Shown: positions 1 through 7,708 of the stretch, one piece after another
How positions within the stretch are numbered: the stretch's first letter is position 1
Layout of the letters: each line of letters opens with the position of its first letter
Assembly: GCA_021029595.1 (NCBI GenBank)
Contig: JAJJOY010000009.1
Location: 1-64,000 of the forward strand
Origin: Hominenteromicrobium mulieris
GTDB taxonomy: Bacteria; Bacillota; Clostridia; Oscillospirales; Acutalibacteraceae
DNA length: 64,000 nt
Direction: 5' to 3'
The notes under the pieces: generated by a model
What the model was told of the DNA's origin: nothing
Seen by the model: the letters and a program-made list of their open reading frames with translations, nothing else
Databases searched by the model: none
Made by a program: the position numbers and the translations under genes

Positions 1-186
1 GGCCAGCGCCACAAGGAAATTGTAGGTACTGTCGGTATCGCTGATACAGAAAAAAGTAGCTGTGCGTCGATCTCCCATGCGGTCAAGCTCCAGTTCGTCA
101 TAGGACATGATCTCCCGGAGCTGGGGAATATCAAAGGGAGCAAGCCGCGCACCGCAGGAAATTAAAATGCTTTTTGCCGTCTTGCC
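1..186 (-). pseudogene. VirD4/TraG coupling ATPase, distal part (split by insertion; runs off window)
   Basis: The minus strand is open through all 62 codons and reads like the middle of a clostridial VirD4/TraG type IV coupling protein. It opens with GKTAKSILISC and contains ELELDRMGDRRTATFF and ISDTDSTYNF. The matching upstream part is at 13714-14664, same strand, ending ...KLAS. Joining the two restores KLAS-GKTAKSILISC, the usual reading of the family. The coding sequence continues beyond base 1. Coupling proteins pass the relaxase-DNA complex to the conjugation channel, so the interrupted gene should be inactive while the element at 187-13713 is inserted. Confidence 0.88.
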
Positions 187-187
187 A

Positions 188-200
188 GAGACAAATTGTC
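188..200 (-). repeat. Terminal motif GACAATTTGTCTC
   Basis: This motif sits one base inside the left end of the mobilizable element. The same 13 bases occur at 15150-15168 in the host ICE, and related forms at 16490-16508 and 17516-17531. It may be part of the recombinase binding site or a dispersed palindrome. Confidence 0.5.
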
Positions 201-284
201 AAGGACTTTTTAATCAAATTCACAAAAAATCTACAAAAAAGGTGCCAGAAGCACCGTATGGCTCCTGACACCTTGTTTGATAGA

Positions 285-650
285 TTACATTTTTCCGTTC
301 AGCAGGTCTTTGCAGAGATACGCATAGTCTGGCAGCTGGTTGATATATGGCTCCCAGCACCGCTTGATTTCGGCCAATTCCAGCGGATCGGCTGCTTCCA
401 GTGCATGATCGTTGCCTGTCATATATAAAACATCCGTAGCAACATCATCCAAACACCTGCCGCAGAGATCGGCGGCTGATTCGATTCTGATACCGGTATC
501 CACATAGACTGGATTGACGCCAATCGCCAGCCAGACATAGCCTACCTTGTCCGACCAGAGCAGTTCAAAATCAGGGCTTTGCCGCAGATGTTCCGTAAAG
601 ACCTCCTTTACTCGTTCAATTTCATGCTTCTCTTTTTCTGTGTAAAGCAT
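285..650 (-). CDS. conserved hypothetical protein of the mobilizable element
   Basis: A 121-residue soluble, acidic protein without signal peptide or membrane segments. The ATG at 650 was chosen over an upstream codon because AAGGAGGA lies 8 bases before it. The product begins MLYTEKEKHE and contains a GYVWLAIGVNP segment; I do not recognise a catalytic motif or a named family. It is the last gene at the left end, downstream of tnpW and on the same strand as most of the element. It may be an accessory maintenance or host-interaction protein, but this is only inferred from position. Confidence 0.6.
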   Translation of the reverse strand: MLYTEKEKHEIERVKEVFTEHLRQSPDFELLWSDKVGYVWLAIGVNPVYVDTGIRIESAADLCGRCLDDVATDVLYMTGNDHALEAADPLELAEIKRCWEPYINQLPDYAYLCKDLLNGKM

Positions 651-727
651 TTTCGTGTCCTCCTTGACAAAAATTTTGGTGCGTACCATCATCAGTTTAG
701 CACAAGGCGGCTTCGTTTATCAGTCTG

Positions 728-922
728 TCACATCTGCTGAATTTCATTTTTGAGCATACGCTTGATTTTATCGCTCATGGTTTCTGTGCTGGTATTGCTG
801 AAATGGACATGAACCTTGTAGGTTGTCTTGCCGATTTTCTTTACCATCGCTGGCGTGTTTTCCGGCGCTCTGGACGCAGCAGCGGCGTCTGCCACCTGCA
901 TAGTACGGGGTTCTCTGTTCAT
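728..922 (-). CDS. tnpW: TnpW-like transposon-encoded protein
   Basis: A 64-residue basic protein. Its core, MVKKIGKTTYKVHVHFS, followed by a short helical tail with SDKIKRML, matches the small TnpW proteins of Tn4451-type mobilizable elements as I know them. AAAGGAGC precedes the ATG by 6 bases. TnpW has no firmly established activity. The gene sits between the left-end hypothetical gene and the DnaC-like ATPase on the same strand, probably in one operon. The residues before MVKKIG are an alanine-rich extension. Confidence 0.75.
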   Translation of the reverse strand: MNREPRTMQVADAAAASRAPENTPAMVKKIGKTTYKVHVHFSNTSTETMSDKIKRMLKNEIQQM

Positions 923-965
923 GGCGCTCCTTTCTCCGAACGGGTCTGTGCCGCCCGGTAAAAAA

Positions 966-1829
966 TCAGTCGTGCTTACTGTTTACAATGTCTTTTGCTG
1001 CCTGTCGGGTAGCACCGGCATTTTCTTCCCGGAAATTCTTCCCGTCAAAGAGAATCGGCGCACACCGTTCCAGAATACGGTCATAGATACGGGCGTGAGC
1101 CAGATCGGGCGGGTTTTTTAACTCGGACAGTTTCAAGTTTGTTGTGATAATCATGGGTCTGCGGCTGCGATAGCGGCTGTCGATGACGAAAAACATCTGC
1201 TCCATAGCATATTCGGTACTGCGCTCTACACCCAGATCGTCAATGATAAGCAGGTCATACTCGTCAAAGCTGGCAATAAACTCCGACCTGTCCTCAGAGA
1301 ACATCCCGGTCAGGCGGTTCAGGATGGTAGGAAAGTTCGTCATCAGCACCGGCACATCCCGATCAAGCAGGGCGTTGGCGATACATCCGGCGAAAAAGGA
1401 CTTGCCGGTTCCCACATCCCCAAACAACAGCAGGCCGGTGTTGTTCCTGTATGCCTCCTTCCAGTTCTCCACATAGGCGCGGGCCTTGTCCATCAATGGG
1501 TTTTCGCCGTTGTCGTTGGCAAAGGTGTAGTCATAGAGATAGCGGTCTTGCAAGCCCTGTGCCTTTCGGCGTTTGATACGCTCCATGCGGCGCTGCCGTT
1601 CTTCAGCAGCCTTGCGCTGCTCCTCAGCCTCCCGCTGGCACTGGCAGATGCAGCGCGGCATAAAGTAGCCGGATTTCCCAAAGCATGGCACAACGGTCTG
1701 CCTCTGGCCGCCGCATTTCTTACAGTGAATGAGGCCGTCTGCCGGGTCTATGTACTCGTCCCCGGCCAGTTCCACACCGGCGGCTGCCTTGTCGATCAGC
1801 GCCCGGATTTCTGCGGTAATCTCAATCAT
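966..1829 (-). CDS. DnaC/IstB-like AAA+ ATPase (helicase loader type)
   Basis: A 287-residue protein. The N-terminal region has cysteines arranged like a zinc finger (C36, C39, C49, C60, C62, C64), followed by a basic helical segment (65-95). An AAA+ core follows, with Walker A GDVGTGKS at 137-144, Walker B LLIIDDLG at 193-200 and sensor-type IITTN near 227-231. This is the DnaC/DnaI/IstB layout. By family it would load the replicative helicase onto element or plasmid-like replication origins. Its start overlaps the stop of the upstream replisome-organiser frame by 4 bases (ATGA), so the pair is translationally coupled. It probably acts in replication of the excised circular form. Confidence 0.85.
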   Translation of the reverse strand: MIEITAEIRALIDKAAAGVELAGDEYIDPADGLIHCKKCGGQRQTVVPCFGKSGYFMPRCICQCQREAEEQRKAAEERQRRMERIKRRKAQGLQDRYLYDYTFANDNGENPLMDKARAYVENWKEAYRNNTGLLLFGDVGTGKSFFAGCIANALLDRDVPVLMTNFPTILNRLTGMFSEDRSEFIASFDEYDLLIIDDLGVERSTEYAMEQMFFVIDSRYRSRRPMIITTNLKLSELKNPPDLAHARIYDRILERCAPILFDGKNFREENAGATRQAAKDIVNSKHD

Positions 1830-2558
1830 ACGGTTTCATCCTCCTTTACGCTGTAATCCCGGTTGCGGGTGGGCGAGGCTGCTTTCTTCGCGTCCTCACC
1901 GGCCCAGCGCCGGATGGTCGCTGCATGGCTCTGATAACGCTTGCCGGTAGAAGCCATGTACTCGGACAGTTTTTCGATGTACTGTTCCCATACAGCAGGA
2001 AAGCTGGCCTGCAAGTCTGCCAGTTCTTCATCCGTCAGGAAAACATTCTGGTAACGGCCATATGTGGGCGGGGTGTCCCTTCTCTATCTCTCTCTTTATC
2101 TCTATCTCTTTCTCTAACTCTATCTCTATCTCTGGTGGACGAATGTCGGACAAATGTCCGCCGTTTGTCCGGGGCGCAGAAAGAGCCTTATTTTGAAGCC
2201 TTGCAGCCCGCTTTCGCTCGGCCTCGGTAGAGGACTGGCCTATTAAAAGTTCGATGTTGCTCATGTAGAATGTGCTGCTCTCCAGCACTTCCACAAGACC
2301 CAGCTTCAAAAAGATCTGCAAGGCTCTCTCCACAGTGCCGATCTGCTGGCGGGTAATGGTGGCGATCATCTGCGCCGTGTAAGGAATGTCCTCGTCAAGT
2401 TGAAGCCGTCCACCATGTTTCAGCGATTTCAGATACAGCTTGAGCAGAATGTTGGAATACAGCACACCATCCTGCATACTTTCCAGCAGCACGATGGAAT
2501 CATCGTCAAAATAGTTTTCTTTGAGTTTCAGGTAATAATATTTTCGGTTGTCTGACAT
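1826..2558 (-). pseudogene. Phage-type replisome organiser, frameshifted
   Basis: The first frame (2558-2028, 176 residues) starts MSDNRKYYYLKLKENYF, the N-terminal domain of phage replisome organiser (DnaD-like) proteins. It then runs through an EIEIELEKEIEIKREIEKG tract encoded by an imperfect GAGATA repeat and ends after 20 unrelated residues. Another frame continues with TPPTYGRYQNVFLTDEELADL and the expected C-terminal region down to 1826, overlapping the DnaC-like start. One base is out of step just after the repeat. The gene is therefore broken, phase-variable, or affected by a sequencing error in the repeat. The intact product would work with the adjacent loader to start replication. 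Confidence 0.75.
2081..2133. repeat. Imperfect TCTATC/GAGATA hexanucleotide tract inside a coding region
   Basis: A pyrimidine-rich tract on the plus strand built from TCTATCTCTATC-like units, about 53 bases. It lies inside the replisome-organiser gene just before the frameshift. Such tracts are prone to slippage. Confidence 0.75.
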
Positions 2559-2671
2559 AGGGTTCCTCCTTGGGGTTTCTCTTGGGATTCTGTACGCATT
2601 TTAAGGCCGTTTTAGGGGTCGGAGGATAAATCTATCAGCCTGCCTTTGACACCCTCGAAAAAAGCCTTGAT

Positions 2672-3070
2672 TTACAATGGTTTTTCAGCCCCTAAAGCGT
2701 GACATTTCTCCCGTTGTTTCCGCTTGCGCTTTGCGGCGTTGATCCGCTTCATGCGTGCGGCACATTCCGGGCAGTATTTGGCCCTGTTAGAACCGGGGGT
2801 AAACAGCGCCCTACATACGGCGCAACGCTTGGCGTCCAGGCGGTGGAACAGGGCCGTTTCCAGTTCCCTATCCAGCGGTAGCACCGCCGCCCGGAACCAC
2901 CGGCATAACAGGGAATAGGAAATGGACTGGACACAGACACATTCCTCCCCATCGTCCAGGGCGATACAGTTTCCGTCGATGTAGTTACAGCACTCATGCA
3001 CCAGCCTCCGCACTCTGCGGTACTGGCGGTAATCCATGACGGAGATAGGTTCAGACTTATTGTTCTTCAT
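2672..3070 (-). CDS. Cysteine-rich VLP-type protein
   Basis: A 132-residue protein. It contains CVQSISYSLLCRWFRAAVLPLDREL, with the VLP signature, and a zinc-knuckle-like C-terminal region (CAVCRALF...KYCPECAARM) followed by a very basic KRKRKQREK tail. This matches the Cys_rich_VLP family often found on clostridial mobilizable elements; its function is unknown. The four-cysteine cluster and basic tail suggest nucleic-acid binding. It is divergent from the toxin-antitoxin pair and lies upstream of the replication genes on the same strand. Confidence 0.7.
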   Translation of the reverse strand: MKNNKSEPISVMDYRQYRRVRRLVHECCNYIDGNCIALDDGEECVCVQSISYSLLCRWFRAAVLPLDRELETALFHRLDAKRCAVCRALFTPGSNRAKYCPECAARMKRINAAKRKRKQREKCHALGAEKPL

Positions 3071-3125
3071 AAATGATTTCTTTCATAAAGTCGGTAACCT
3101 CCTTAAATGAATTTATTGTTAAATG

Positions 3126-3167
3126 TTCGTGCAAAGTATTGTTTTCTTCGTGCAAATAGCATATACT
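3126..3167 (+). promoter_or_regulatory. Promoter and paired operator-like repeats of the toxin-antitoxin operon
   Basis: TTGTTT (3139-3144), a 17-base spacer and TATACT (3162-3167) make a good sigma-A promoter. Two copies of TTCGTGCAAA (3126-3135 and 3147-3156) are 21 bases apart on either side of the -35. That places them where an antitoxin could bind for autoregulation. Confidence 0.6.
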
Positions 3168-3196
3168 ATAATTACCAGCAGAAAGGGGTTGATCGT

Positions 3197-3475
3197 ATGG
3201 CTGGAAATACCACAAACATCAGTATCCGCATGGACGCAGATTTGAAAGCGCAGGCGGACGCACTGTTTACTGAACTTGGCATGAACCTGACTACGGCGTT
3301 TAACATCTTTGTGCGCCAGTCGCTTCGTGAAGGCGGCATTCCCTTTGAAGTAAGGCTGGAACAGCCGAACAAAGAAACGGTTGCTGCCATGCTGGAAGCG
3401 GAAAGGATTGCAAAAGACCCGTCTGTAAAGGGCTACAATGACCTTGACGAGTTATTTGCTGACCTGAAAAGATGA
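3197..3475 (+). CDS. RelB/DinJ family antitoxin
   Basis: A 92-residue protein beginning MAGNTTNISIRMDADLKAQAD, the ribbon-helix-helix N-terminus of RelB/DinJ antitoxins, with TAFNIFVRQSLREGGIPFE as the second helix region. The ATG at 3197 follows GAAAGGGG; upstream codons in the same frame have no ribosome-binding site. The stop overlaps the start of the downstream toxin by 4 bases (ATGA). By family it neutralises the toxin and represses the shared promoter at 3126-3167. It is one of only three plus-strand genes in the element. Confidence 0.9.
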   Translation: MAGNTTNISIRMDADLKAQADALFTELGMNLTTAFNIFVRQSLREGGIPFEVRLEQPNKETVAAMLEAERIAKDPSVKGYNDLDELFADLKR

Positions 3476-3762
3476 AAGAAACCAAATATACCGTCAAGTA
3501 CACGACCAGTTTCAAAAAAGACTACAAACGAGCCATCAAGCGTGGCTTGAAGATCGAACTGCTGGAGCAGGTCGTAGCATTGCTGGCAATGGGCGAACCG
3601 CTGCCGGATAAGAACCGTGACCATGACCTGTCTGGCGATTGGGCAGGCCATCGAGAATGTCACATTCTCCCGGACTGGCTGCTTGTCTACCGCATAGAAG
3701 ATGATGTTCTGGTGCTGACGCTGGCCCGCACCGGCACACACAGCGACTTGTTCGGCAAATAA
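3472..3762 (+). CDS. YafQ family mRNA interferase toxin
   Basis: A 96-residue RelE-fold protein. The region HDLSGDWAGHRECHILPDWLLVY and the end RTGTHSDLF carry the residues typical of YafQ toxins, including the late catalytic histidine (THSDLF). YafQ proteins cleave mRNA on the ribosome when not held by DinJ. The start overlaps the antitoxin stop. A strong hairpin terminator follows at 3771-3803. Its likely role is stabilising the element in the host. Confidence 0.9.
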   Translation: MKETKYTVKYTTSFKKDYKRAIKRGLKIELLEQVVALLAMGEPLPDKNRDHDLSGDWAGHRECHILPDWLLVYRIEDDVLVLTLARTGTHSDLFGK

Positions 3763-3770
3763 ACAGTCTG

Positions 3771-3803
3771 CCGCCGTATGGGGAAACCTGTACGGCGGTT
3801 TTT
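3771..3803 (+). terminator. Terminator of the toxin-antitoxin operon
   Basis: Stem CCGCCGTA (3771-3778) with TACGGCGG (3791-3798), followed by five T. Confidence 0.8.
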
Positions 3804-3839
3804 CTGTGTGCAAAAGTATGTCGTGAAACGTGGTAGCCC

Positions 3840-5285
3840 TTACCGCTCCGGCTCCCGGTCGTGAGACTTGTCCCGTTCCTGTCTGGACAGCTGCTCGGCG
3901 GTTTTGCGGAGCCGTTCCACTGCTTTCAAATCCTCCCGCATGGATTTCATGGCAAGCGTGTCCGTCTGCTTTCCAGCGGCCAGCTGGTCAATTTCCAGCT
4001 GCCATGCCTTTGGGGTGATTGCCTCGCCGCTGTCTTTCAGTTCTTTCAGATACCGGGCCGCTGCGTCATACAGGATCAGTTCCCGGCTGTGGCGCTGTTC
4101 AAACTGTTCCCGTTTTTCCGGCTTTACTTTGGCAAGCTGCTTGTGGATGGACTTGTACTGGTTGTACTGTTCCCACATCTCCCCGCGCTCGGTAAGGGTA
4201 GTGATCCGGCGCTCGGCCTTGACGATCTTTCCGCGCAGGTCATAGTAACAGCTGTTCATATCAGCGATTTTTTCATGAAGCTGCTGCATAGACTGGATGC
4301 CGTTTGCCTGCAAAAAGCTGAATAGTGCAGCGCTTTCCTGCAAAGCCCGGATTTTGCCGGTGCGGGTGTGGGGAGCGTTCAACTGCTGCTGAGCCTCCCA
4401 CAAAGCTGTCAAGCTGCTTTGCTGTGTTTGTGGTTTTTCCGTTTCGGCTTTCGACCAGCGATAAAGACGGGTAATGCGGGCTTTAATTTCTTTCAGCAGT
4501 TTGTTGTCGGCGGCAATCTGTCGGTTTACTTCCCCCTTGTCGGTGCGGATACCGCGATTTTCCATTTGGCTGGCAGCTGGCCCCAGATGGACAGAGGGGA
4601 TTTTATCAATTCCCTGCCGCTTGTAACTGCGGTGGTCAATGCGCTCCGGTCTGCCGGCAGATTCCAGCGCCCGGTTGGTGCAGGCCGCCCACGCTGCCCT
4701 CCAAATCTCCACATTCCCTTTATCGTTCCAGTTGGTCGTATCCTCCCGATGATTTTTCCAGCCGCCTTTCCCATCCGGGATACGCTGCCCGTTCTCGTCC
4801 AGATCGTATGCCTTGCGGCACTTTGCACCCCACTGTCCATTTTCTTTCAGAGGCCGGAGCGTCAGCATGATATGGACATGAGGGTTGCCGGTTCCCTTGT
4901 CATGGATAGCAAAGTCAACACACATTCCTTTGTCTACAAAGTTGTCCTTCACATAGGCGCGCACAAGGGCAAGCTGCTGTTCACCGGACAGTTCACGGGG
5001 CAGAGCTGCCTCGATCTCACGGGCAAGCTGGCTGTCCCTTGCTTTCTCGATTTGCTCCACGCTGTTCCAGAGGATAGAACGGTCTGCAAATTCCGGCGGC
5101 GCGTGGGCAGGCAGCATGATCTCCGCATGGACAATGCCGCCTTTCCGGGTGTAGTCGTGGGTCATTCCATCCCATTCATTTGTCAGCTTGGTTCCGCTGC
5201 GGTAAGCAGCTGCGGCAACGGCAGAACGGCCCGCGCTGCGCTTGATGATACTAACGGGAATATGACAAAAATCTATGGGTGGCAC
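3840..5285 (-). CDS. MobA/MobL-type relaxase (MobQ)
   Basis: A relaxase of about 481 residues. The N-terminus (PIDFCHIPVSIIKRSAGRSA, then AAYRSG with the probable nicking tyrosine near residue 28) and the metal-binding NPHVHIML motif near 134-141 are typical of MobQ relaxases. Residues beyond about 230 form a long helical, charged region. The start is unclear: AAAGGAGG at about 5286-5293 leaves only a GTG (5285) inside the Shine-Dalgarno or non-ATG codons a few bases later. It would nick the oriT at 5430-5460 and lead the strand into a recipient using another element's channel. Coupled neighbours are the DUF3847 gene and oriT upstream. Confidence 0.9.
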   Translation of the reverse strand: MPPIDFCHIPVSIIKRSAGRSAVAAAAYRSGTKLTNEWDGMTHDYTRKGGIVHAEIMLPAHAPPEFADRSILWNSVEQIEKARDSQLAREIEAALPRELSGEQQLALVRAYVKDNFVDKGMCVDFAIHDKGTGNPHVHIMLTLRPLKENGQWGAKCRKAYDLDENGQRIPDGKGGWKNHREDTTNWNDKGNVEIWRAAWAACTNRALESAGRPERIDHRSYKRQGIDKIPSVHLGPAASQMENRGIRTDKGEVNRQIAADNKLLKEIKARITRLYRWSKAETEKPQTQQSSLTALWEAQQQLNAPHTRTGKIRALQESAALFSFLQANGIQSMQQLHEKIADMNSCYYDLRGKIVKAERRITTLTERGEMWEQYNQYKSIHKQLAKVKPEKREQFEQRHSRELILYDAAARYLKELKDSGEAITPKAWQLEIDQLAAGKQTDTLAMKSMREDLKAVERLRKTAEQLSRQERDKSHDREPER

Positions 5286-5429
5286 CTCCTTTCGGTAAGG
5301 GGTATTCAGGCTCCGTGGAGCCGGACAGACGCGAAGCGGGTGTCTGGCTGCGCAGAGCGCACAAGGGGTTTGGGGAGTGTAGCGCCCCATCGCGCTCGGA
5401 GAGCGCAACAGCCCCCGGCAGGGCGCACG

Positions 5430-5460
5430 ACACCGGCAACGGTGTATAAGTGCGCCCTTG
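5430..5460 (+). other. oriT, MobQ type
   Basis: Inverted repeat ACACCG-GCAA-CGGTGT (5430-5445) is followed by ATAAGTGCGCCCTTG. The hairpin next to TAAGTGCGCCCT resembles the nic region of RSF1010/MobQ plasmids (known sequence AAATGCGCCCT). It lies in the 187-base gap directly upstream of the relaxase, the usual place. Nicking would be within GCGCCC. Confidence 0.75.
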
Positions 5461-5472
5461 TAAACAAGGGAC

Positions 5473-5763
5473 TTACGGCTTGCCCCCGGATTTCGGCAGT
5501 TTTGCGGCCAGTTCTGCCGCCCCCGGAAGATGGGACAGGGCAATCAGGAACGCTTTGACCTCTACGCCGGGAAGGTCGGGGGCCAGAGGGAAAATGCCCT
5601 CCAAAACGGCCCCACGCTCAATCAGGCGGCGGGTGCGAACCCTGCGTTCTTCGTTCCGCTGCTTGTTCTCCAAAATCTTCTTTCGGTTTTCAAGCTGCCG
5701 AATCTCCTTCAGGACTTTCTCCCGTTCTTCTTTTTGGGGGTGGGCTGTAATTTTTTCGTTCAT
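5473..5763 (-). CDS. DUF3847/MobC-like relaxosome accessory protein
   Basis: A 96-residue protein. The first half is a charged helix (KEEREKVLKEIRQLENRKKIL) with basic RRVRTRRLIERGAVLEG. The second half has FLIALSHLPGAAELAAKLPKSGG. I know this architecture as DUF3847, found next to MobQ relaxases. The ATG at 5763 follows AGAGGTG. It is immediately upstream of oriT and the relaxase on the same strand, so a role in binding oriT is the best inference. Confidence 0.75.
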   Translation of the reverse strand: MNEKITAHPQKEEREKVLKEIRQLENRKKILENKQRNEERRVRTRRLIERGAVLEGIFPLAPDLPGVEVKAFLIALSHLPGAAELAAKLPKSGGKP

Positions 5764-5791
5764 GTCAGGCACCTCTTTTCTTTGAAAATAC

Positions 5792-6253
5792 TCATAGATT
5801 GACCGTCCATTTCTGTCGAGCAAAGTACCGGCGCAGCCTCCGCAGTGCGGCATGGATGGATTTTCCCGCCTGTGATGGCGTGATACCCTCCATTGCGGCA
5901 ATATCTTTCACTTTCATACCCAGCATATAGCGGGCGTGGACACGGCGAGCCTGCATAGGCGGCAGGGAGGAAATGGCTTCATACAATCGCCGTATCAGTT
6001 CTTCGTATTCGGCTAATTCTTCTTTTTCTATCAGGTAGTCCTCCGGCGATGGCTGCGCCCAGCCGATGGCGGCATTTTCGATTCCATCGTTACAATCAAG
6101 GGAATAAAACGCCTTATACCGGAACATCTTGCGATCTCTGGTGGCCTCGGCTCTCTTGTCCAGAAGAAACGTTTCGACGATCTCATCGGACACCTCCACA
6201 AAAATGTCCTCTTTGCAAAATGGATAATATTGTTTGAGATTGATGGTCTGCAT
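5792..6253 (-). CDS. Sigma-70 region 4-like protein (paralog 1)
   Basis: A 153-residue protein, start at 6253 after AGGG; the in-frame ATG at 6259 has no site. It begins MQTINLKQYYPF. The C-terminal part (LPPMQARRVHARYMLGMKVKDIAAMEGITPSQAGKSI) is a region 4-type helix-turn-helix. There is no region 2, so it is unlikely to be a full sigma factor; such proteins are common on clostridial mobile elements. It is the first of three tandem, divergent paralogs (with 6264-6716 and 6820-7233), all on the minus strand upstream of the mobilization genes. Confidence 0.8.
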   Translation of the reverse strand: MQTINLKQYYPFCKEDIFVEVSDEIVETFLLDKRAEATRDRKMFRYKAFYSLDCNDGIENAAIGWAQPSPEDYLIEKEELAEYEELIRRLYEAISSLPPMQARRVHARYMLGMKVKDIAAMEGITPSQAGKSIHAALRRLRRYFARQKWTVNL

Positions 6254-6263
6254 AGGCATGCCC

Positions 6264-6716
6264 TCACTCTGTTTGGAAAAGGCCATCATAGCAGCGGCGC
6301 ATATTCCGCAGACCCCGGCGGATGGAAACGCTGACCTTGCTGCTGTGGACGCCCTCTATCCGAGAGATTTCCGGCTGCTTGATACCAGCAATGTAGTAGG
6401 CGTGAACACGGCGGGCCTGTGTCGGAGTGGCATGAGCCAGAGCCACCGGCAGAGCTGCAATCAGGTATAGGCGGGTGGTCATTTCTTCTCGTTCCAGCAA
6501 AATATCTTCCGGCGATCTGCTGTGTTCCAGTGCGTAATTTTCCAGCCAGCTGTATGCGTCCAGAGAGTAGTAGGCGCGGTGGTAGACTTTCCGACGCTCA
6601 TAGTTCTCCATCTCCCGCTTGGCCTGATACATCGCTGCCCATACCTCGTCCGTAACATCCACAAACTCGTCATGCCGGTAGTGGGGATACATCCACCGCA
6701 GATTGATTGTTTTCAT
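6264..6716 (-). CDS. Sigma-70 region 4-like protein (paralog 2)
   Basis: A 150-residue protein; AGGAGGT lies 6 bases before the ATG at 6716. It starts MKTINLRWMYPHYRHDEFVDVTDEV, parallel to paralog 1 (MQTINLKQYYPFCKEDIFVEVSDEI). It shares the C-terminal TPTQARRVHAYYIAGIKQPEISRIEGV region 4-type helix-turn-helix. The shared layout indicates duplication. It is probably a DNA-binding regulator of element genes; there is no direct evidence for the target. Confidence 0.8.
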   Translation of the reverse strand: MKTINLRWMYPHYRHDEFVDVTDEVWAAMYQAKREMENYERRKVYHRAYYSLDAYSWLENYALEHSRSPEDILLEREEMTTRLYLIAALPVALAHATPTQARRVHAYYIAGIKQPEISRIEGVHSSKVSVSIRRGLRNMRRCYDGLFQTE

Positions 6717-6819
6717 AGGCTTACCTCCTGAAAATCGGAGAGGCGGGCAGCTCATCCGCTGTCCGCCCCTCGCTGAGATAAGGGAAATGATCCCTTTCAC
6801 TTGGTAGCCAGAAAACAGG

Positions 6820-7233
6820 TCATTCGTTAAGCCTGTTCTCAAAGAAATTTATAAATTTTTTTCTGACCGCCTCCACACTTTGATACACAGCCACTTTGGA
6901 GCAACTGCACAGCACACCGATCTCTGCAAGGCTCAGTCCGTCAAGCGCATAGAGCAAGAACCGGCGGCGCTGGGCCTCGGTACAGGTGTCCAGAACAGCC
7001 ATCAGCTCATGCAGTGTTTCCTTGCGGCAAAGGTATTCTTCCGGCGTTTCGCCGTAGGCTCCTACACCCTCAGTGGTAATGATGTACTCGTCAAACTCCC
7101 GGCCATCCCAATGCCGCCGCTGTTCATGGAACAGGTTCTCCGTTTTGTGATCGGCCCGGTCAAGAAATTCATAGACTTCCAGCGTGACCTCCACGGCCAC
7201 AGCTTGTCCGTTATAATTGATGGTAACTTCCAT
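6820..7233 (-). CDS. Sigma-70 region 4-like protein (paralog 3)
   Basis: A 137-residue protein with the ATG at 7233 downstream of GGAGG. The order is a short N-terminal beta segment (MEVTINYNGQAVAVEVTLEVYEFLDRADHK), a middle part with EEYLCRKETLHELMAVLD, and a C-terminal RRRFLLYALDGLSLAEIGVLCSCSKVAVYQSVEAVRKKF helix-turn-helix. It is more divergent than paralogs 1 and 2. It heads the tandem set, and a perfect 12-bp inverted repeat (7246-7275) lies just upstream of its start, a plausible control site. Confidence 0.8.
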   Translation of the reverse strand: MEVTINYNGQAVAVEVTLEVYEFLDRADHKTENLFHEQRRHWDGREFDEYIITTEGVGAYGETPEEYLCRKETLHELMAVLDTCTEAQRRRFLLYALDGLSLAEIGVLCSCSKVAVYQSVEAVRKKFINFFENRLNE

Positions 7234-7245
7234 CTGCCTTTCCTC

Positions 7246-7275
7246 CATTCAGATTTTTTCGGGAAAATCTGAATG
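7246..7275. promoter_or_regulatory. Perfect 12-bp inverted repeat upstream of a sigma-like gene
   Basis: CATTCAGATTTT (7246-7257), 6-base loop, AAAATCTGAATG (7264-7275). It lies 13 bases upstream of the start of the 6820-7233 gene and covers its 5' leader. It is a candidate operator or an RNA hairpin that hides the ribosome-binding site. Confidence 0.6.
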
Positions 7276-7708
7276 GGGCGGCGGAGAACGGCACCGGGGA
7301 TAAAGTTCGGGCCATGCTGACCCGATGTTCCGGCTCCATAGAGACAAAAAAGCGCCCGGACGGCATAAAGCCATACGAGCGTAATAGAGTATATTTTGCT
7401 GTTTAGTTACATGGTATAGTGCATACTTCTGACCGCATTGCTCCGCTGCTGGGAACAGACTTTTTTTAGCTGGTGCAGGTCATGGGGACTGTGAAAAAAG
7501 GCAAAAATAGACACGGCGGCAATCCTCCTATGTGCCGCCGTGGATTTACACGGTGTTAGGTCGTCGTTGGTTTAGCGTAGACGAAAAGAAACGGCGGCTC
7601 TGAAAATCAAAGCCGCCGCTTCAAATGGGCGTGTCGATATGGCTGCTGTACGACGACTTTTTTTCTTTTTTCGTCGTGTGGCAGTTTCTAAATCAACATG
7701 ATAGGCTG
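7276..7708. other. Non-coding stretch with two GC-rich hairpins
   Basis: No convincing gene. Hairpins CACGGCGGCA/TGCCGCCGTG (7512-7542) and CGGCGGCT/AGCCGCCG (7592-7618) resemble intrinsic terminators or stem-loops separating the VanRS-like cargo from the sigma-like genes. The rest shows no clear structure. Confidence 0.6.

Noticed and set aside
3840..5543. Relaxase start at the far upstream codon (567 residues)
   Set aside because: The first 86 codons cross oriT and the repeats upstream, show no similarity to relaxases, and the ribosome-binding site lies near 5290.
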